A program made the translations under genes and the position numbers. From the NCBI RefSeq assembly GCF_964340395.1, contig NC_135564.1:2009501-2073500 (forward strand): DNA of 64,000 nucleotides. Reading direction: 5' to 3'. Shown in pieces: positions 11,554 to 22,854 of the stretch. Each line of letters begins with the position of its first letter. Positions within the stretch are counted from its first letter, which is position 1. A model generated the notes under the pieces. The model was not told where the DNA came from, made no database searches, and saw nothing but the letters and a program-made list of their open reading frames with translations. The stretch is from Glandiceps talaboti. Taxonomy: Eukaryota; Hemichordata; Enteropneusta; Spengelidae.

Positions 11554-12732
11554 GCTGTGCCATGATTCGCTAGAATCAGTCACGTGATAGGAAAATAGAA
11601 TGACTATTTCCGGGAAATAGTTCCATCAACTTTTACATGGTCACGTGACCACCGCGCGTTCACAGCAGGTCAAAATGGCAGCTTCTGACGATGTCGTCTG
11701 CCACCGCGAGTTCACAGCATGAGGTATATTATAAAACACATATTGCCTGGCCTATATTCGGGCTATAGCACCCGTTCATTATCCCCTCGTGACTGTGAGT
11801 TACCAGAATCACATCAGCCTTTGGCCTCGGGAAATAGCATCATGTGATTCTGGGAACTCACAGTCCCTCAGGTGTAATAAACGGGTGCTATAGCCCTCAT
11901 GGCCAGGCAATATGTGTTCAATATGATAATTTTCAGTTTCATTCATTCATTTCATGTGTAGGTTTACACTTATTTATTCCACAGAAATACTATCCAATTT
12001 ATTCTTACAACAAAAAGTATTTAAAGTCAAACCTGTGGCGTGTACACCAAAATTGAATATATTATTATTAGAGTAAGGTACTACCAAACCAGAAAGACAA
12101 TAGAGTTTCATACTAGTGCCTAGTGGTGGTTTTACATTTCATGACAAAACAGGCACTGATGGCACACATGTACATGAAAATGTAATACTGTTAAAACAAA
12201 TCACCATTTTTGTTTTGAATCTTCCGACAGTGATGTTGATTTGTCCACAGCGACATAGAATGCATAAGTTATATTCTTGCTCGCCATCGGTGTCTGCGTT
12301 TTGTTTTATATAATTTGTGACAAAAATCCTTTAGTGAGACGTTAAAAACATTGTGCTGCCTAAATGATATTCTTTGGTCACTCTGGTTTGGTAGTACATA
12401 GAGCTAACAGAAATATAGATACAGCAAAAAGACAGGTACAATTCAAACGTTGTGTTATGTTGTGTTGTGTTGTGTTGTGTTGTGTTGTGTTGTGTTGTGT
12501 TGTGTTGTGTTGTGTTGTGTTGTGTTGTGCTTTCCTGTGCTGTGTTGTGCTGTGCTGTGCTGTGCTGTGCTGCGTTCTGTTGTAACTTACCATAGCCTTG
12601 TCCATACATTGGTTGCTGTCCATAGTTGTAGCCGAGATATGGTTGTCCACCACCATATGTTGGTGGAGGTGCACCTTGATACCCACTTTCGTAATCAGGC
12701 TGTTCGATTGGTGTAGGATCCCTAGTTGCCAT
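6610..12732 (-). CDS. LFG: Lifeguard/TMBIM family protein (GRINA/FAIM2-like), complete, nine coding exons
   Basis: Exons in coding order: 12732-12591, 11310-11066, 10632-10568, 10050-9997, 9646-9556, 9221-9184, 8558-8513, 8061-7882, 6753-6610. All join in phase and give 334 residues. Residues 1-117 are a cytosolic Pro/Tyr/Gly/Gln-rich tail (MATRDPTPIEQPDYESGYQG...). FSDKTVRRTFIRK precedes TM1 and is the family signature. Seven hydrophobic segments follow, including SYMTGTIA, YYDSKAVV, QTKFDFT, then DTQMILGG (292-299) and SPEEYVFAAMNLY (305-317), and the protein ends LALVGKG. Family members are ER/Golgi seven-TM proteins that modulate calcium release and resist Fas or ER-stress death. The start is fixed by the first Met of the Pro-rich tail, behind a plausible acceptor. 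The donor of exon 1 abuts a pentanucleotide array. The gene looks intact. Confidence 0.95.
7266..7590 (-). mobile_element. 3' end of a non-LTR retrotransposon (5'-truncated)
   Basis: On the minus strand an open frame reads AHALVQYFEMLPSGRRYR then ends SYVPSAIRILNQRM with a stop at 7460-7458. A FEMLPSGRRYR...VPSAIRILN-type end is characteristic of the C-terminus of LINE reverse-transcriptase polyproteins. About 155 bp of 3'UTR follow and end in an (AAT)n tail (7266-7302). Everything upstream of the last ~45 codons is missing, as expected for 5' truncation. It sits in Lifeguard intron 8. The clade is not determined. Confidence 0.75.
7680..7797. repeat. TAGACTGTAAG-family element, copy 1
   Basis: Begins GTAGACTGTAAGATACGTCG, with GCCCTCACCGG, a GAGGGCGCC stretch and a reverse-complement end (GCGTTGCTTACAGACTA). 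It is about 115 bp with imperfect terminal inverted repeats and lies in Lifeguard intron 8. Confidence 0.65.
8128..8293. repeat. MITE-like inverted repeat in Lifeguard intron 7
   Basis: The ~54-bp arms start AATCTGATTAAAATCCGATG (left) and are reverse-complemented at 8239-8293, around a ~55-bp centre. No coding capacity. Confidence 0.75.
8725..8832. repeat. Perfect 54-bp tandem duplication
   Basis: 8725-8778 and 8779-8832 are identical (TCTACCCATAAACCCCATCG...). A diverged relative of the right part plus flank (AAACC..ACGG..CCGT..TTTGCGAGAA) occurs at about 47455-47545. Confidence 0.85.
9036..9129. repeat. (CT)n microsatellite
   Basis: Nearly pure CT dinucleotides in Lifeguard intron 6. Confidence 0.95.
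9376..9496. repeat. TAGACTGTAAG-family element, copy 2
   Basis: Opens TAGTCTGTAAGGTACGCCGT, carries GGCGCCCTCAC and an internal GAGGAGAGC stretch, and closes GGCGTATCCTACAGTCTAGT. Same organisation as the 7680 copy; in Lifeguard intron 5. Confidence 0.65.
9676..9945. repeat. (TTATG)n/(TTGTG)n pentanucleotide array
   Basis: About 270 bp of TGTTA then TGTTG pentamers with regular GTGAT variants, in Lifeguard intron 4. Confidence 0.95.
11461..11545. repeat. (AT)n microsatellite
   Basis: About 85 bp of nearly pure AT in Lifeguard intron 1. Confidence 0.95.
11731..11921. repeat. MITE-like inverted repeat in Lifeguard intron 1
   Basis: Left arm from ACACATATTGCCTGGC through CACCCGTT..CTGTGAGTTACCAGAATCACAT. 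The right arm is its imperfect reverse complement, ending GGCCAGGCAATATGTGT. Arms are about 75 bp, with a ~40-bp centre. Confidence 0.75.
12451..12580. repeat. (TTGTG)n array abutting the exon-1 donor
   Basis: Pentamers run to within about 10 bases of the Lifeguard exon-1 splice donor (12590-12589) and change from TTGTG to CTGTG towards the exon. Confidence 0.95.
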
Positions 12733-12895
12733 AGTGACACAACTTGTCCCTTATCAAAGTAAATAAGAGAGTGTAATATGTTTGAAATTTTGTAGCCTGT
12801 ATGTAGCCTGGCGAAACAGACCACGTGGATTTGGATTTCCTTGAATATGTTGATTTATTTCTCAGTGTGCAGGAATTAGTATGTGTATCAGCCAC

Positions 12896-13078
12896 AATGG
12901 TAACCTACCTATGTGACCTGCAAGGTGTGAGTGTGAATGCAACCTATCTGTGTGACCTGCAGGGTGTGAGTGTGAATGGTAACCTACATATGTGACCTGT
13001 AGTGTGCCGTGAGTGTGAATGGTAACCTACCTATGTGACCTGCAGGGTGTGAGTGTGAGTGTGAACGGTAACCTACCA
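12896..13078. repeat. ~40-bp minisatellite, four copies
   Basis: Repeats of GGTAACCTACCTATGTGACC followed by TGCAGGGTGTGAGTGTGAAT; copies differ by small changes. It runs directly into the foldback element that starts near 13078. Confidence 0.8.
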
Positions 13079-13400
13079 TAACTGTAGCCTACCTGTAGAC
13101 TTGACAACGACTATCACTACACTATTCAACTATTCCGCTATCATGACTGTAACCTACCTGTAGACTTGAGAACGGCTATCGCTACACTATTCCACCATGA
13201 TCATAACTGTAGCCTACCTGTAGACTTGACAACGGCTATCGCTAAACTATTCCGCTATCCTAACTAACATTTCGAATGTTTGAATTTTTGCTCCGTTCAC
13301 TATAAACGAGAACGGAAAACGGAGCAAAAAATCAAAATTGTCAGTTAGGATAGCGGAATAGTGCAGCGATAGCCGTTGTCAAGTCTACAGGTAGACTATC
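13078..13400. repeat. Second foldback-type element related to 3832-4343
   Basis: Three direct ~63-bp units start TGTAGCCTACCTGTAGACTT. They are followed by a hairpin (TTTTTGCTCCGTT...AACGGAGCAAAAAA, about 13286-13331) and then one inverted unit ending AAGTCTACAGGTAGACTA. Unit sequence and inverted ending match the 3.8-kb element. Confidence 0.75.
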
Positions 13401-14053
13401 AGTGAAGGCCTAGTGTATGCAGGGACCCCGGTAGGGATATTGGTTTACTTAATATCTAAATATGCCTACTGTCATCTCATCATTGAGAAGTTAACTATTA
13501 ATAAAGTCAACTACGATATAGATCTAACATATTCTGATAATGTGTCCATAACTCTTCCATTTTACTTTGATCCTGGAAACAACATTTCATAGTTTAAAGA
13601 TAGCCATATTTGCGTCTCATATACCGTTATACGGTAAAAAAAGTGACTTTTAGTGTATATTTCCCCTCTGAGCTGATGTACACTCGTTAGAGTTTGACAC
13701 CGTTTAGTAAGCATTTTAAGTTGCGTAAATGAAAAAAAAATGATATCGCTCGAACTCATAATGAAACATTATATAAGATCAGTTCCTCTATGGTTGGCCA
13801 TCTCAGAAACAGGTCGATCAGCATACAAGTTTACCCAATAGAGTGAATTACGTATATTACTATGGCTAAACATGGTCATGCGAGATTTTTTATGATGGGA
13901 AAGAACACTGTAAAGTCTCCTCTCATGGCAAATGGTCGTGAATGTGGGCCGTTACGACATTGGACAGCATAAACATAACAAATATCTTTTTAATCAAACA
14001 GGTTGACAATCTTTTGAAATTAATATAAATTGAAATTATAACTCATAACTTAC

Positions 14054-14215
14054 CTTGAGTAGTTCCTAAATATTGTATGAATCTCAGATGTATGAATCTC
14101 AGAAAACAGAAAAGCCAGATCGTGGTTCAAAGTCAGTAATATGAACACGCATTCTCTATGTGACGAAGACACTATGTGATGTCAGATGAACAGAGCCTAA
14201 CGACTACGTCACGGG
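14054..14215 (-). other. Probable 5' non-coding first exon and promoter of the Lifeguard gene
   Basis: On the minus strand a consensus donor (AAG|GTAAGT) ends at 14054, and a matching acceptor lies about 17 bases before the Lifeguard ATG near 12.75 kb. A CRE-like TGACGTAG (minus strand, 14204-14211) lies at its far edge. The transcription start itself cannot be located. Confidence 0.4.
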
Positions 14216-14857
14216 GTCGGAATCCTTCGATATCAGATTAACCTGATTGTTTATTAACCACTTACGGTAATCAGTAAACTGAATCGGGTATCATCGATCT
14301 ACATGTAGGCTGTTCCACATCCAGTGGGTCTCGATCTCGGGGATGGTTCATCGATAACTTTTGTTGCTCCCAATAACTAATTTTGCCACATATAGAGAAT
14401 TTTTTTTAGAATCTGGAGGTATGTTATATATTGGATACAACTAAAAGATAATGATCGGCAGTGTCATGTATATGTCAGTATAATATACAAAATATTTAAT
14501 TACATGTAATAGTTAAGGGTCACGCAAACGGGTAATATTACTATTAATGCAAAAGGTTACACGAGATTAATGAAACGGGTGGCTAATTTCATTAGTTTTG
14601 GGTTTTTTTAATTTTCCAACTCCCGTGTGAATAAATTATTTTCGGTACATCGATTTTACTATGGGAGAACCTTCATGCTTAAAATAGAACATACAGGCCG
14701 TGCTCTGAACATTGTATCCGAGTGAGTACGAATGACTCGATAGTAACGTCATTTACTGCAATTATTTGGTCACAGAGATGATGTGAATAGACGTTTTAAT
14801 TGCTTTCCGAACACTGGTTGGGGTTTTATTTGATAAGTATTGAATAATGTAGGGGAC

Positions 14858-15094
14858 AGACAGAAAGACAGACAGACAGACAGACATACATACATACATA
14901 CATACATACATACATACATACATACATACATACATACATACATACATACATACATACATACATACATACATACATACATACATACATACAAACATACATA
15001 CATACATACATACATACATACATACATACATACATACATACATACATACATACATACATACATACATACATACATACATACATACATACATACA
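14858..15094. repeat. (GACA)n(CATA)n microsatellite
   Basis: A short GACA run passes into about 210 bp of CATA tetramers with a single AAACA interruption. Confidence 0.95.
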
Positions 15095-15896
15095 ATCGTG
15101 TTCAATTGCAATTTTCTTTTTCTCTAGTGATGTGACAACCTGACGCAAATACATAATAATGACGTTTATTTTGCATACATAGAACAAATACAAAACATGC
15201 GATCATTCGTTGATATATAATTATAAAGCCATACAGTACTTAATATCAGTTTAATCTTCAATAGTAGACACAAGCGTACACATGTATCACCTGGTATTGT
15301 CTTAAGGGTCACTCGGGTCACAACGACACGGTTCAATGCTTAGTACACCATTTCACACAACAACGTATACAGCGCAACGTCAACGTAAATGCTGACACGA
15401 ATTCACAGAATATAATCCAAACCTGAGTCCAGACACAGAAAAGGTGCGTATCTCTGATGCTTCATCTACAACCAAGGCTTTTAGCAAATTCTGACGACAG
15501 AATATGGCCGTTCATTGTGTCGAAGCCATGTAAATGGTCGAATGCGTCTATATGATCACCTTGTTCACATAGATACATAACGCTAAATGGAAAGCAACCT
15601 TGTTTAATTATTCAAGGTCACAAATTCTTTAATGAAAGCGTTTCGATGTTTAAAATGTTTCGATGGCCTCCTTTACGTATATGTATGTTGGAAGAATGAA
15701 TTCTAATGTACAGCAAACATGTTAATCGTATTAGCAACGCAGGTGAACTTTGCTCCCTCGGTGTGTTTCATGTTCAGGTGTCATATATAGCGCGATATCG
15801 TGTTTTTAAATTGGAGTAGAGATGTCGGCGATCAAACAAACATATTGACGACTAGTATTTCAATTTGCTATTTCAGCTGGTTTAAACATGGGATAA

Positions 15897-16164
<268 letters not shown>

Positions 16165-16422
16165 GGGAGAAGTCTAGACTGTAAGGTGGTACTAGTACGT
16201 TGTGTCGTTCCGACCAGTTTTTTTGTATAAACTAGGAGACTGACTTTTTGTCACAAACCGCAAAAGCTTTACAGGTTCAACGGTGAAAGGTAACATACAA
16301 ATCGATCTGTTCAATCAATTAACGTTTCACTTTGTATTGTAATGTTTTTTAAATAATTTATTTCTATTGTTGTTGCCACAGACACGCATTTGCTACCACA
16401 TAAAGACTTTGAAAGCTGCAAA

Positions 16423-18887
16423 ATGAGACGTCGACGAGTTGGTGAGGATATGCCACGGAGGAAAAAACGACCCAAGAAATCTCAATCAATGTCAGCTATG
16501 TCGGTAGAAGAATTGTCAATCTGGGCAGAAAAAGCAGTTCACTCATTCACACGGAAGTACTTTAATTTTGAAAGTATCTGTTTCGTAGTTATTGCGATAA
16601 TTTGCCCTGTGCTAGGTGCAGCAATCTTCGTCCATTCCTATCAGTCCTATGACAGTTCATATGCTAAGTTACTGGGGACCATTTATTTGCCCGCTGTAAG
16701 TATACATTTTGACGTTTTTATGAAAATGATAGTAGACTTCTGTGGCGCTCGATTCCAATCATGGATGTCGTATATAAGCATCTTATACACAGAAAATTTA
16801 ACTCGCTATCAAATGTCGACTAATATACCAATAAATCTTGTCCTTATTACTTGTATGTGTAGCGTACACTGTCATGGTTACAATTGTCACCAGTAGCAAC
16901 TCGTAGTTGCCATGTAAATGAAAATGATCTCACCTGAAATAGGGCATCGTCTGGAATGATGACACAAATCTTACTAACATCAATGCTGAATTCAAAATAT
17001 TTATCTTACCAGGCAATTGAAATGTTAACTTAAAAATGATAATTATGCAAAGAAAATATAACAATATTAGTAAGATTTTAGTCAATTTATGTTTCAGATG
17101 GAATGGTTTCATGTATTGATGTCAAATCATTGAGTCGGACCATATACGTTGGAGAAAGACTTCAACGTCTGTGGTCAGACTTGGTCGAATTGCGAAAGTC
17201 ATACATTAGACTGCAGTATACGTCGTGTCATTCAGTCCTAACCTAGCTGCAATAATTGTAGCGTCTTGCTATGGTTTTGAGGGTTTTTTCGTCTGTTTTG
17301 GTGACTTTTTAAGTTTTAGTGTTTAACCCGCACCTAACTAAAACTTAAAAAGTCACCAAAACAGACGAAAAAAACCCCTCAAAACCGCAGCAAGACGCCA
17401 CAATTATTGCAGCTAGTCCTAACCATACTTCGCACGACACGGCTGACACGTCGTACCTTACAGACTAGTATGTGATTGGATTCATGTAGCAGTTGGTGAA
17501 TTCTGTTTGTTTTTCATACTTTTAGATTATGGCCTTGGTACTAATGTCATTGCTACACCAGTGGATTGGAGACAAACGAGGAGGCAAGGGACTATCCAAA
17601 GCATCAAGGAAAGCGATATCCTTTCTAACGCTATGGGTTACAAGGCTACTGGTAAGTATTCATTTTATGCTACAAGTGTTCTGCTACGTAACAATAATTG
17701 TTTAGAATAACAATTTACAATACCAATGTGAAAGTTTAGTCATGTCACGGCAGTACAAATGCTTACCAGTATTCTGTACTATATTTTATTGCCAACTGAA
17801 TAAATCTAAAAATCTAACTATCTTACTTGGAATTAATCTTGGAGAAAATATGATAACCAGGAGCGCTTGGGAAATCGCAATACAATGTTCTCACTATAAA
17901 TACTTTCACGAATAAAATAGCATTTCGTATATCATAGAACCTATGTCTAATCGCTATTCAATGTACCGTTAATGTCTCTCTAACTTGTTTTTAAAATTTG
18001 AACTATCTTTTTGACACAGACCGTAGTGACTGTTTTGATGCCAATGGTCCTTTTAGGAGTTGTTGTGCTACAGCCGACAGACTTTGACTCACCAGACACC
18101 GATTACACCATAATCGTATTGATATTTGTAAATGCGTCTCTATGGGCTGTTTCTACATATCCAATGTTAACTTTGGCATACCTAGGCCGTGTTAAATTGA
18201 CCGGTATTTTGGTGAGTATCTACATACCCAATGTTAACTTTGGCATACCTATGCCGTGTTAAATTGACCGGTATTTTGGTGAGTATCATGTTTTTCAAAC
18301 CATGAGCTAGGCGTGTTACTGTGAGATGTATACAGGTGTGTTTTGCTTTGATTTGTGTTGCATGCTGGGTTATAAGAGTATCGTATATTTTATGTTGTTC
18401 TATGTAAAGTGTTTCCCTTTTTCCTTATTTGGTTATACATTTTTTCTCAACTTAAAACTGAGATGTAGTTTTCATTGTAGTACAAATAATGTTCACATTT
18501 GTAAATTTTGGATACATTTTGCCGAGTATTGTGCTGTTCATTGAAATTAACATATGATGGTAATAGTTATTCAAGAGGCAGGGCATGTCATGTCCGTCAC
18601 CATGGTAACTCTATGAATGTATGTACTGTACATTTGATATTCAGATCTTAAGGAGCATATTACCATAATCATAAATGAAATATTATAACACAAATAGTAA
18701 AAAAGTCGGGGTATAAGGTTATCCAAAGATAATACAACACTCATACCGGATTCACACTTTAGTCATAACAAGTTGAATTTTGTTTTACTTTATGTGTACC
18801 CATCTCTGTCTCTGTCTCTCTCTCCCTATATAGAAATTGATATTTGAACGCAATGGTACATCACATACCAAGAATAGCAAATCATGA
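16423..18887 (+). CDS. Gene A: uncharacterised four-transmembrane protein, cluster member 1
   Basis: Exons 16423-16695, 17526-17651, 18020-18211 and probably 18834-18887, all joined in phase 0, give about 213 residues. The start is ATG in AAAATGA, inside an exon whose acceptor CCACAG ends at 16381. The N-terminus is very basic (MRRRRVGEDMPRRKKRPKK). Hydrophobic spans: ESICFVVIAIICPVLGAAIF (TM1), LGTIYLPA|IMALVLMSLL (TM2, crossing intron 1), LTLWVTRLL|TVVTVLMP (TM3, crossing intron 2), and IIVLIFVNASLWAVS (TM4). Shared with genes B-D are phase-0 introns, Pro near the start of exon 3 and Trp in TM4. The last exon (KLIFERNGTSHTKNSKS, stop) follows a strong polypyrimidine tract; an alternative at 19543-19590 is possible. 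The donor of exon 3 is duplicated 67 bp downstream. Function unknown; topology suggests both termini are cytosolic. Confidence 0.7.
17204..17466. mobile_element. TAGACTGTAAG-family element with a nested palindromic insertion
   Basis: The outer ends are TAGACTGCAGTATACGTCGT and CACGTCGTACCTTACAGACTA. Inside, 17243-17416 is a palindrome (AGCTGCAATAATTGTAGCGT... to ...CAATTATTGCAGCT) with ~75-bp arms and a short loop. AGTCCTAACC flanks the palindrome on both sides, an apparent 10-bp target duplication. It lies in intron 1 of gene A. Confidence 0.7.
18152..18285 (+). repeat. 67-bp tandem duplication spanning the exon-3 donor of gene A
   Basis: 18152-18218 and 18219-18285 differ at about two positions. 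Each copy contains the end of exon 3 and the donor TTG|GTGAGT. Using the second donor would add 67 bp and break the frame. Confidence 0.9.
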
Positions 18888-21661
18888 CGTCACACATAGA
18901 AGTTGTGAATTCTAAAGATGCAGGTAATACATGTATAGTGTATCTCAAATTGCACGTGCTATACATTGTTGTTGTTTTTTCAAAAGCTAGTCTAATGATA
19001 ATATGAACATTAATTTAAAAGTACGTACCATTCTAATAATTTGAAAATTAAATTAATAAATATAATATATAATTCTACAACTATTCTATTGAAAGTAGTT
19101 TCAGTTCCATGAATTTTCGAAGAATAATCCTCTTCTTTGGCTTCCTCTGCAAATTTACTTCTATGGGCATACTACGACGGAAAACAAGCTACCAGCAATC
19201 TAAGATAGACTAAAACTAATGTTGTTATATGTTGTAAATTACACAAAGTGGGTTATAGCAGTACTGTGGTTATGTAAATATAGTAACCTAAGATGGTGTA
19301 ACACTCTGGGGCCACTTGAGGAAAATCTGTCATCAGAAACGCCACCCTCATGTGAATGTAATTGCATCAACAGGTAATTGATAGCTTATATCAACATGTT
19401 GCAACAATAGGTTTACTTTGTGTTTATCAAAGTTTGTTGATAACTTGTTTTCCATAGCAGTACATACTTCAAAGTTCAATCCTCTCAACTCTATACGGTA
19501 TATACTGTCACTAACTGACATCTCACGTGTTTATATTTACAGACTATCGAACACTTACACCAACAAAGAAAAGTCACAGTCGAAGACTAGATTTGTAGAG
19601 TCGAGTATATCAAACAGATTCCGTTTGGTTGTTTCCTTTTTAATCTACGCAATATTTCAAGTATCTGAGATGTATTTTTCATATTTTGTAAAGATGTGAA
19701 TATTCGAGATATGCAAATGAAGTACAATTTACCTCAAACAGCGTATTGTAATAGTGGATTAATAATAAATGGTTTACGAATACTTACGGTATTATTCCCC
19801 TTGGAAATATAATTTTAAAAACTTTGCTGTTACTTTAAAATGTGTTCAAGAAAACGCCAACATATTCTCACACAAAAATCGAGGAAAAAAATGGCGGATC
19901 ATCGTACAAATCTTACTGCAAGATTTGTCGTGTCACTCTGCCCTCACCGTCCTCCTCTGAGAGGGATTGATCGACGTGCCATAGAGGTAAATTGATACAC
20001 AATCATCAAGTTGAGCCATTTTAGAATTCAATATGGTGATGAATGGGGGGGGGGGTTACTCCTCAATATTTCAGACGGGGTGTGCTGCCAAAATTCGCTG
20101 TTGATACGCCTCTTTTATAAAGCATACCAGTTTCCTGTAATATCAACTTGAACATCTATCCAGGCACGTTTAATCCAAAAATATACCATTGTTATGTATT
20201 TATAATCACGATCATTCGGTCATAGTTTATACCTTTATTCCGATACTGTAAAGGTCTTTCTAAAGCATCAAGACGTTTCCTATGTTACCCCATGATTAGA
20301 GTATTTTCAATTTTCAGATGTAAAGTCGACCCATGTTTTCAATGGGCGTACCCCCACCCCCACCCCACCCCGTCGGGTGCGCCGTTGATGCGTCTCTCTT
20401 TAAATAAGCATACCAGTTTTCCTGTAAATATCAAATGATTGGGGCATGAACTGACAGATCGATGACATCACTATATGAAGGTCACAGTTGTCACGGTTGT
20501 AAACACTTCCTCTTGGTTTTTTTGAATAGAGTTGTTTCAAGAGATTACCCCCTTATCAGTGCTATTATTACAAAAAAGGAAATCTTTATAAACTAAACTG
20601 AATACGAAATACAAACATGGCTATGCTGAGCGATAATTCCGCTATTAAATTCTGACAATTTAGAAATACTCAAATAAAATATTCAATAATTAACCAGATA
20701 GATGGGGCATCATCGTTTAATTAAATTCTTCACCGAAGAAATTTATAAAATTTAACAGTGGCGTTCAATATCACGGTGTCACGACAATACTGTCCCCACG
20801 TCCGTATGATGACGTAACTGCCCATCCGTGAAGGGTTACAGGTCAAAGTTCACGAAGCAGCGATATAGTACGGAACTAGTATTATTCAGGGCTGGTGTTA
20901 TTATATTTAGCAGAGTGTTCAGGTGGGTTTGATACGTTTATACCTTCTAACCATCTATATCATATGTAATGATATGTCAAAGGCTATACTACTAGTATGT
21001 TAGTGTGAGGGTGTCACCCAAGGCGGACTTCGCTCAGTTTATAAATATCGCTATATGCACATAGCGTACATAATGTTTAATACGTGACTAGTAACCAGAT
21101 TCTAGGGGCCGCAGGGGGCAGTGCCTCTGTGTTATCGTAATGTTGTGGTAATTTGAATTTTACGTGTAATAATTTTATTGTCAATATTGATTAGCGAATA
21201 ACAGCTGTGTGACTATTGGTCGACACTGATTATTTACAACCCGACGACATATTCCAAGTCAATATACCGGATACCGTGGAGTTGTTTTGAACAGATTTTT
21301 TTAAGGAAGTGAGTAACATTGTACAACTTATAAATCCATGGTCGTGAAATCAATTAGTAACTTACTACAAAATCAGACATGTGCTCGCCAATGAAATGTA
21401 TTCGAACACGTAGTTTTAATTGTAGTACACAACGCTATAGTGGTGTTCATATGTTGACATTTGGTTTCTCCGTGGCACTTCTATGGTTTCTCTAATCGAT
21501 ATTGCATAGTAATTAGTACATGTACCTTTCAACATCCTATTGTTTTCTATACGTTATATTTATACTCCCTTCTAGTGAATAACTGAGGGCGGGTATCGTT
21601 GACACGGATCAGCAGACGTATCATAACATAAAGAGATGAGGTAGAACACAGATGTACAGCC
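18888..21661. other. Spacer between genes A and B
   Basis: No supported exon. It includes a diverged TAGACTGTAAG-type fragment (19905-19985), two related segments (20040-20150 and 20333-20440, both containing GCATACCAGTTT...CCTGTAA) and a DR1 site at 20840. The far right should include the gene B promoter and 5'UTR. Confidence 0.55.
20840..20852 (+). promoter_or_regulatory. DR1 (HNF4/RXR-type) site upstream of gene B
   Basis: AGGTCAAAGTTCA, a classical DR1 element, lies about 0.8 kb upstream of the gene B start codon. Match only; receptor binding is inference. Confidence 0.35.
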
Positions 21662-22664
21662 ATGGAAGAGAAGAAGGGGCTTGTCGAACGTACCCGTCTA
21701 TCAGTAGAAAGCGGTGTTCGTCGACTTTTACGTTTGGGGTTCTACAAACTTACTGTACTATGGTTTGTGACGGGTTTGCTACAGTTGGCACTAGAGGAGA
21801 AGTTCTCACTGAGGGAGGAAAGCACCATCTCGGTTGGAAACTTTTTCATTCCGTTGGTAAGTCCATCGTAGGGGTGGTCGATTGTTTTTGTAATTTGTAG
21901 CCAACCACCTCTGTCAGGTATTTTACCTTAGTCAAGAACTATTGAGTGCAAAGCTACAATGTACGTAAGACTTATTGAAGGCCACAGTATTGACGGAAAT
22001 ATAATTCTTAAAATGTAGGTGGTCAAATTGACACGGTTCACACATGATGCGTTTCCGAGTAGCTGACTTTAAAATGTATATACCCAGACCACCATCACTA
22101 TACAGTGTATATATATGGGGAAGTAAAAACTACCCAGCAAACGTTATCCTAAAATCCGCCCTACATCTGTTTTATTACATCTCCATTTTATTATTACATA
22201 ATCTTTTATTTGATAACATGTTGTCAATGATCCCAGAATTTAATTCGATAGTTTCATTGTTGACAGCAAGTATTATGACGTAATAATATACACAGTATAA
22301 ACTGACAATATCAAATCGTCGATCTAAAATATTTAATACTTGCATTGCATCACATTGAAGGAGTCAATGGTGATCAGTGGCCACTTGTGTCAAAATACAT
22401 TTGTTAAATGTTCATCCACTTACCCATCCATCATTGTTATCTTTGCATATACATAATTTGACTGTTGCTAAGGACATGGTCATGGTTGGTAGGGCCAATT
22501 GTGTCAAAAATCTTGAACAATATCTGCAGAAAATGTTCTTGACATTGTATAGGAAGAGCCTATGGCTCAACAATTTATCGAGATTAAATAACGTAATAAT
22601 GATGAAATGCACATTTCTGATGCGATCATTTTCATTTCAATACTTTTCCTTCTATAAGTTTACG

Positions 22665-22716
<52 letters not shown>

Positions 22717-22771
22717 TTTCACCATTGCTTATATTATAGCACTACCCCAGTTCATCAGTTGTGCTAAAAAG

Positions 22772-22854
<83 letters not shown>

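Noticed and set aside
19543-19590. Alternative last exon of gene A (TIEHLHQQRKVTVED)
   Set aside because: Phase fits and the acceptor is fair, but 18834-18887 is closer and has a better polypyrimidine tract; kept only as an alternative.
22044-22283. Hydrophobic frame YYISILLLHNLLF as gene B exon 2
   Set aside because: Its only splice options are phase 1, whereas exons 1 and 3 of gene B require phase 0.
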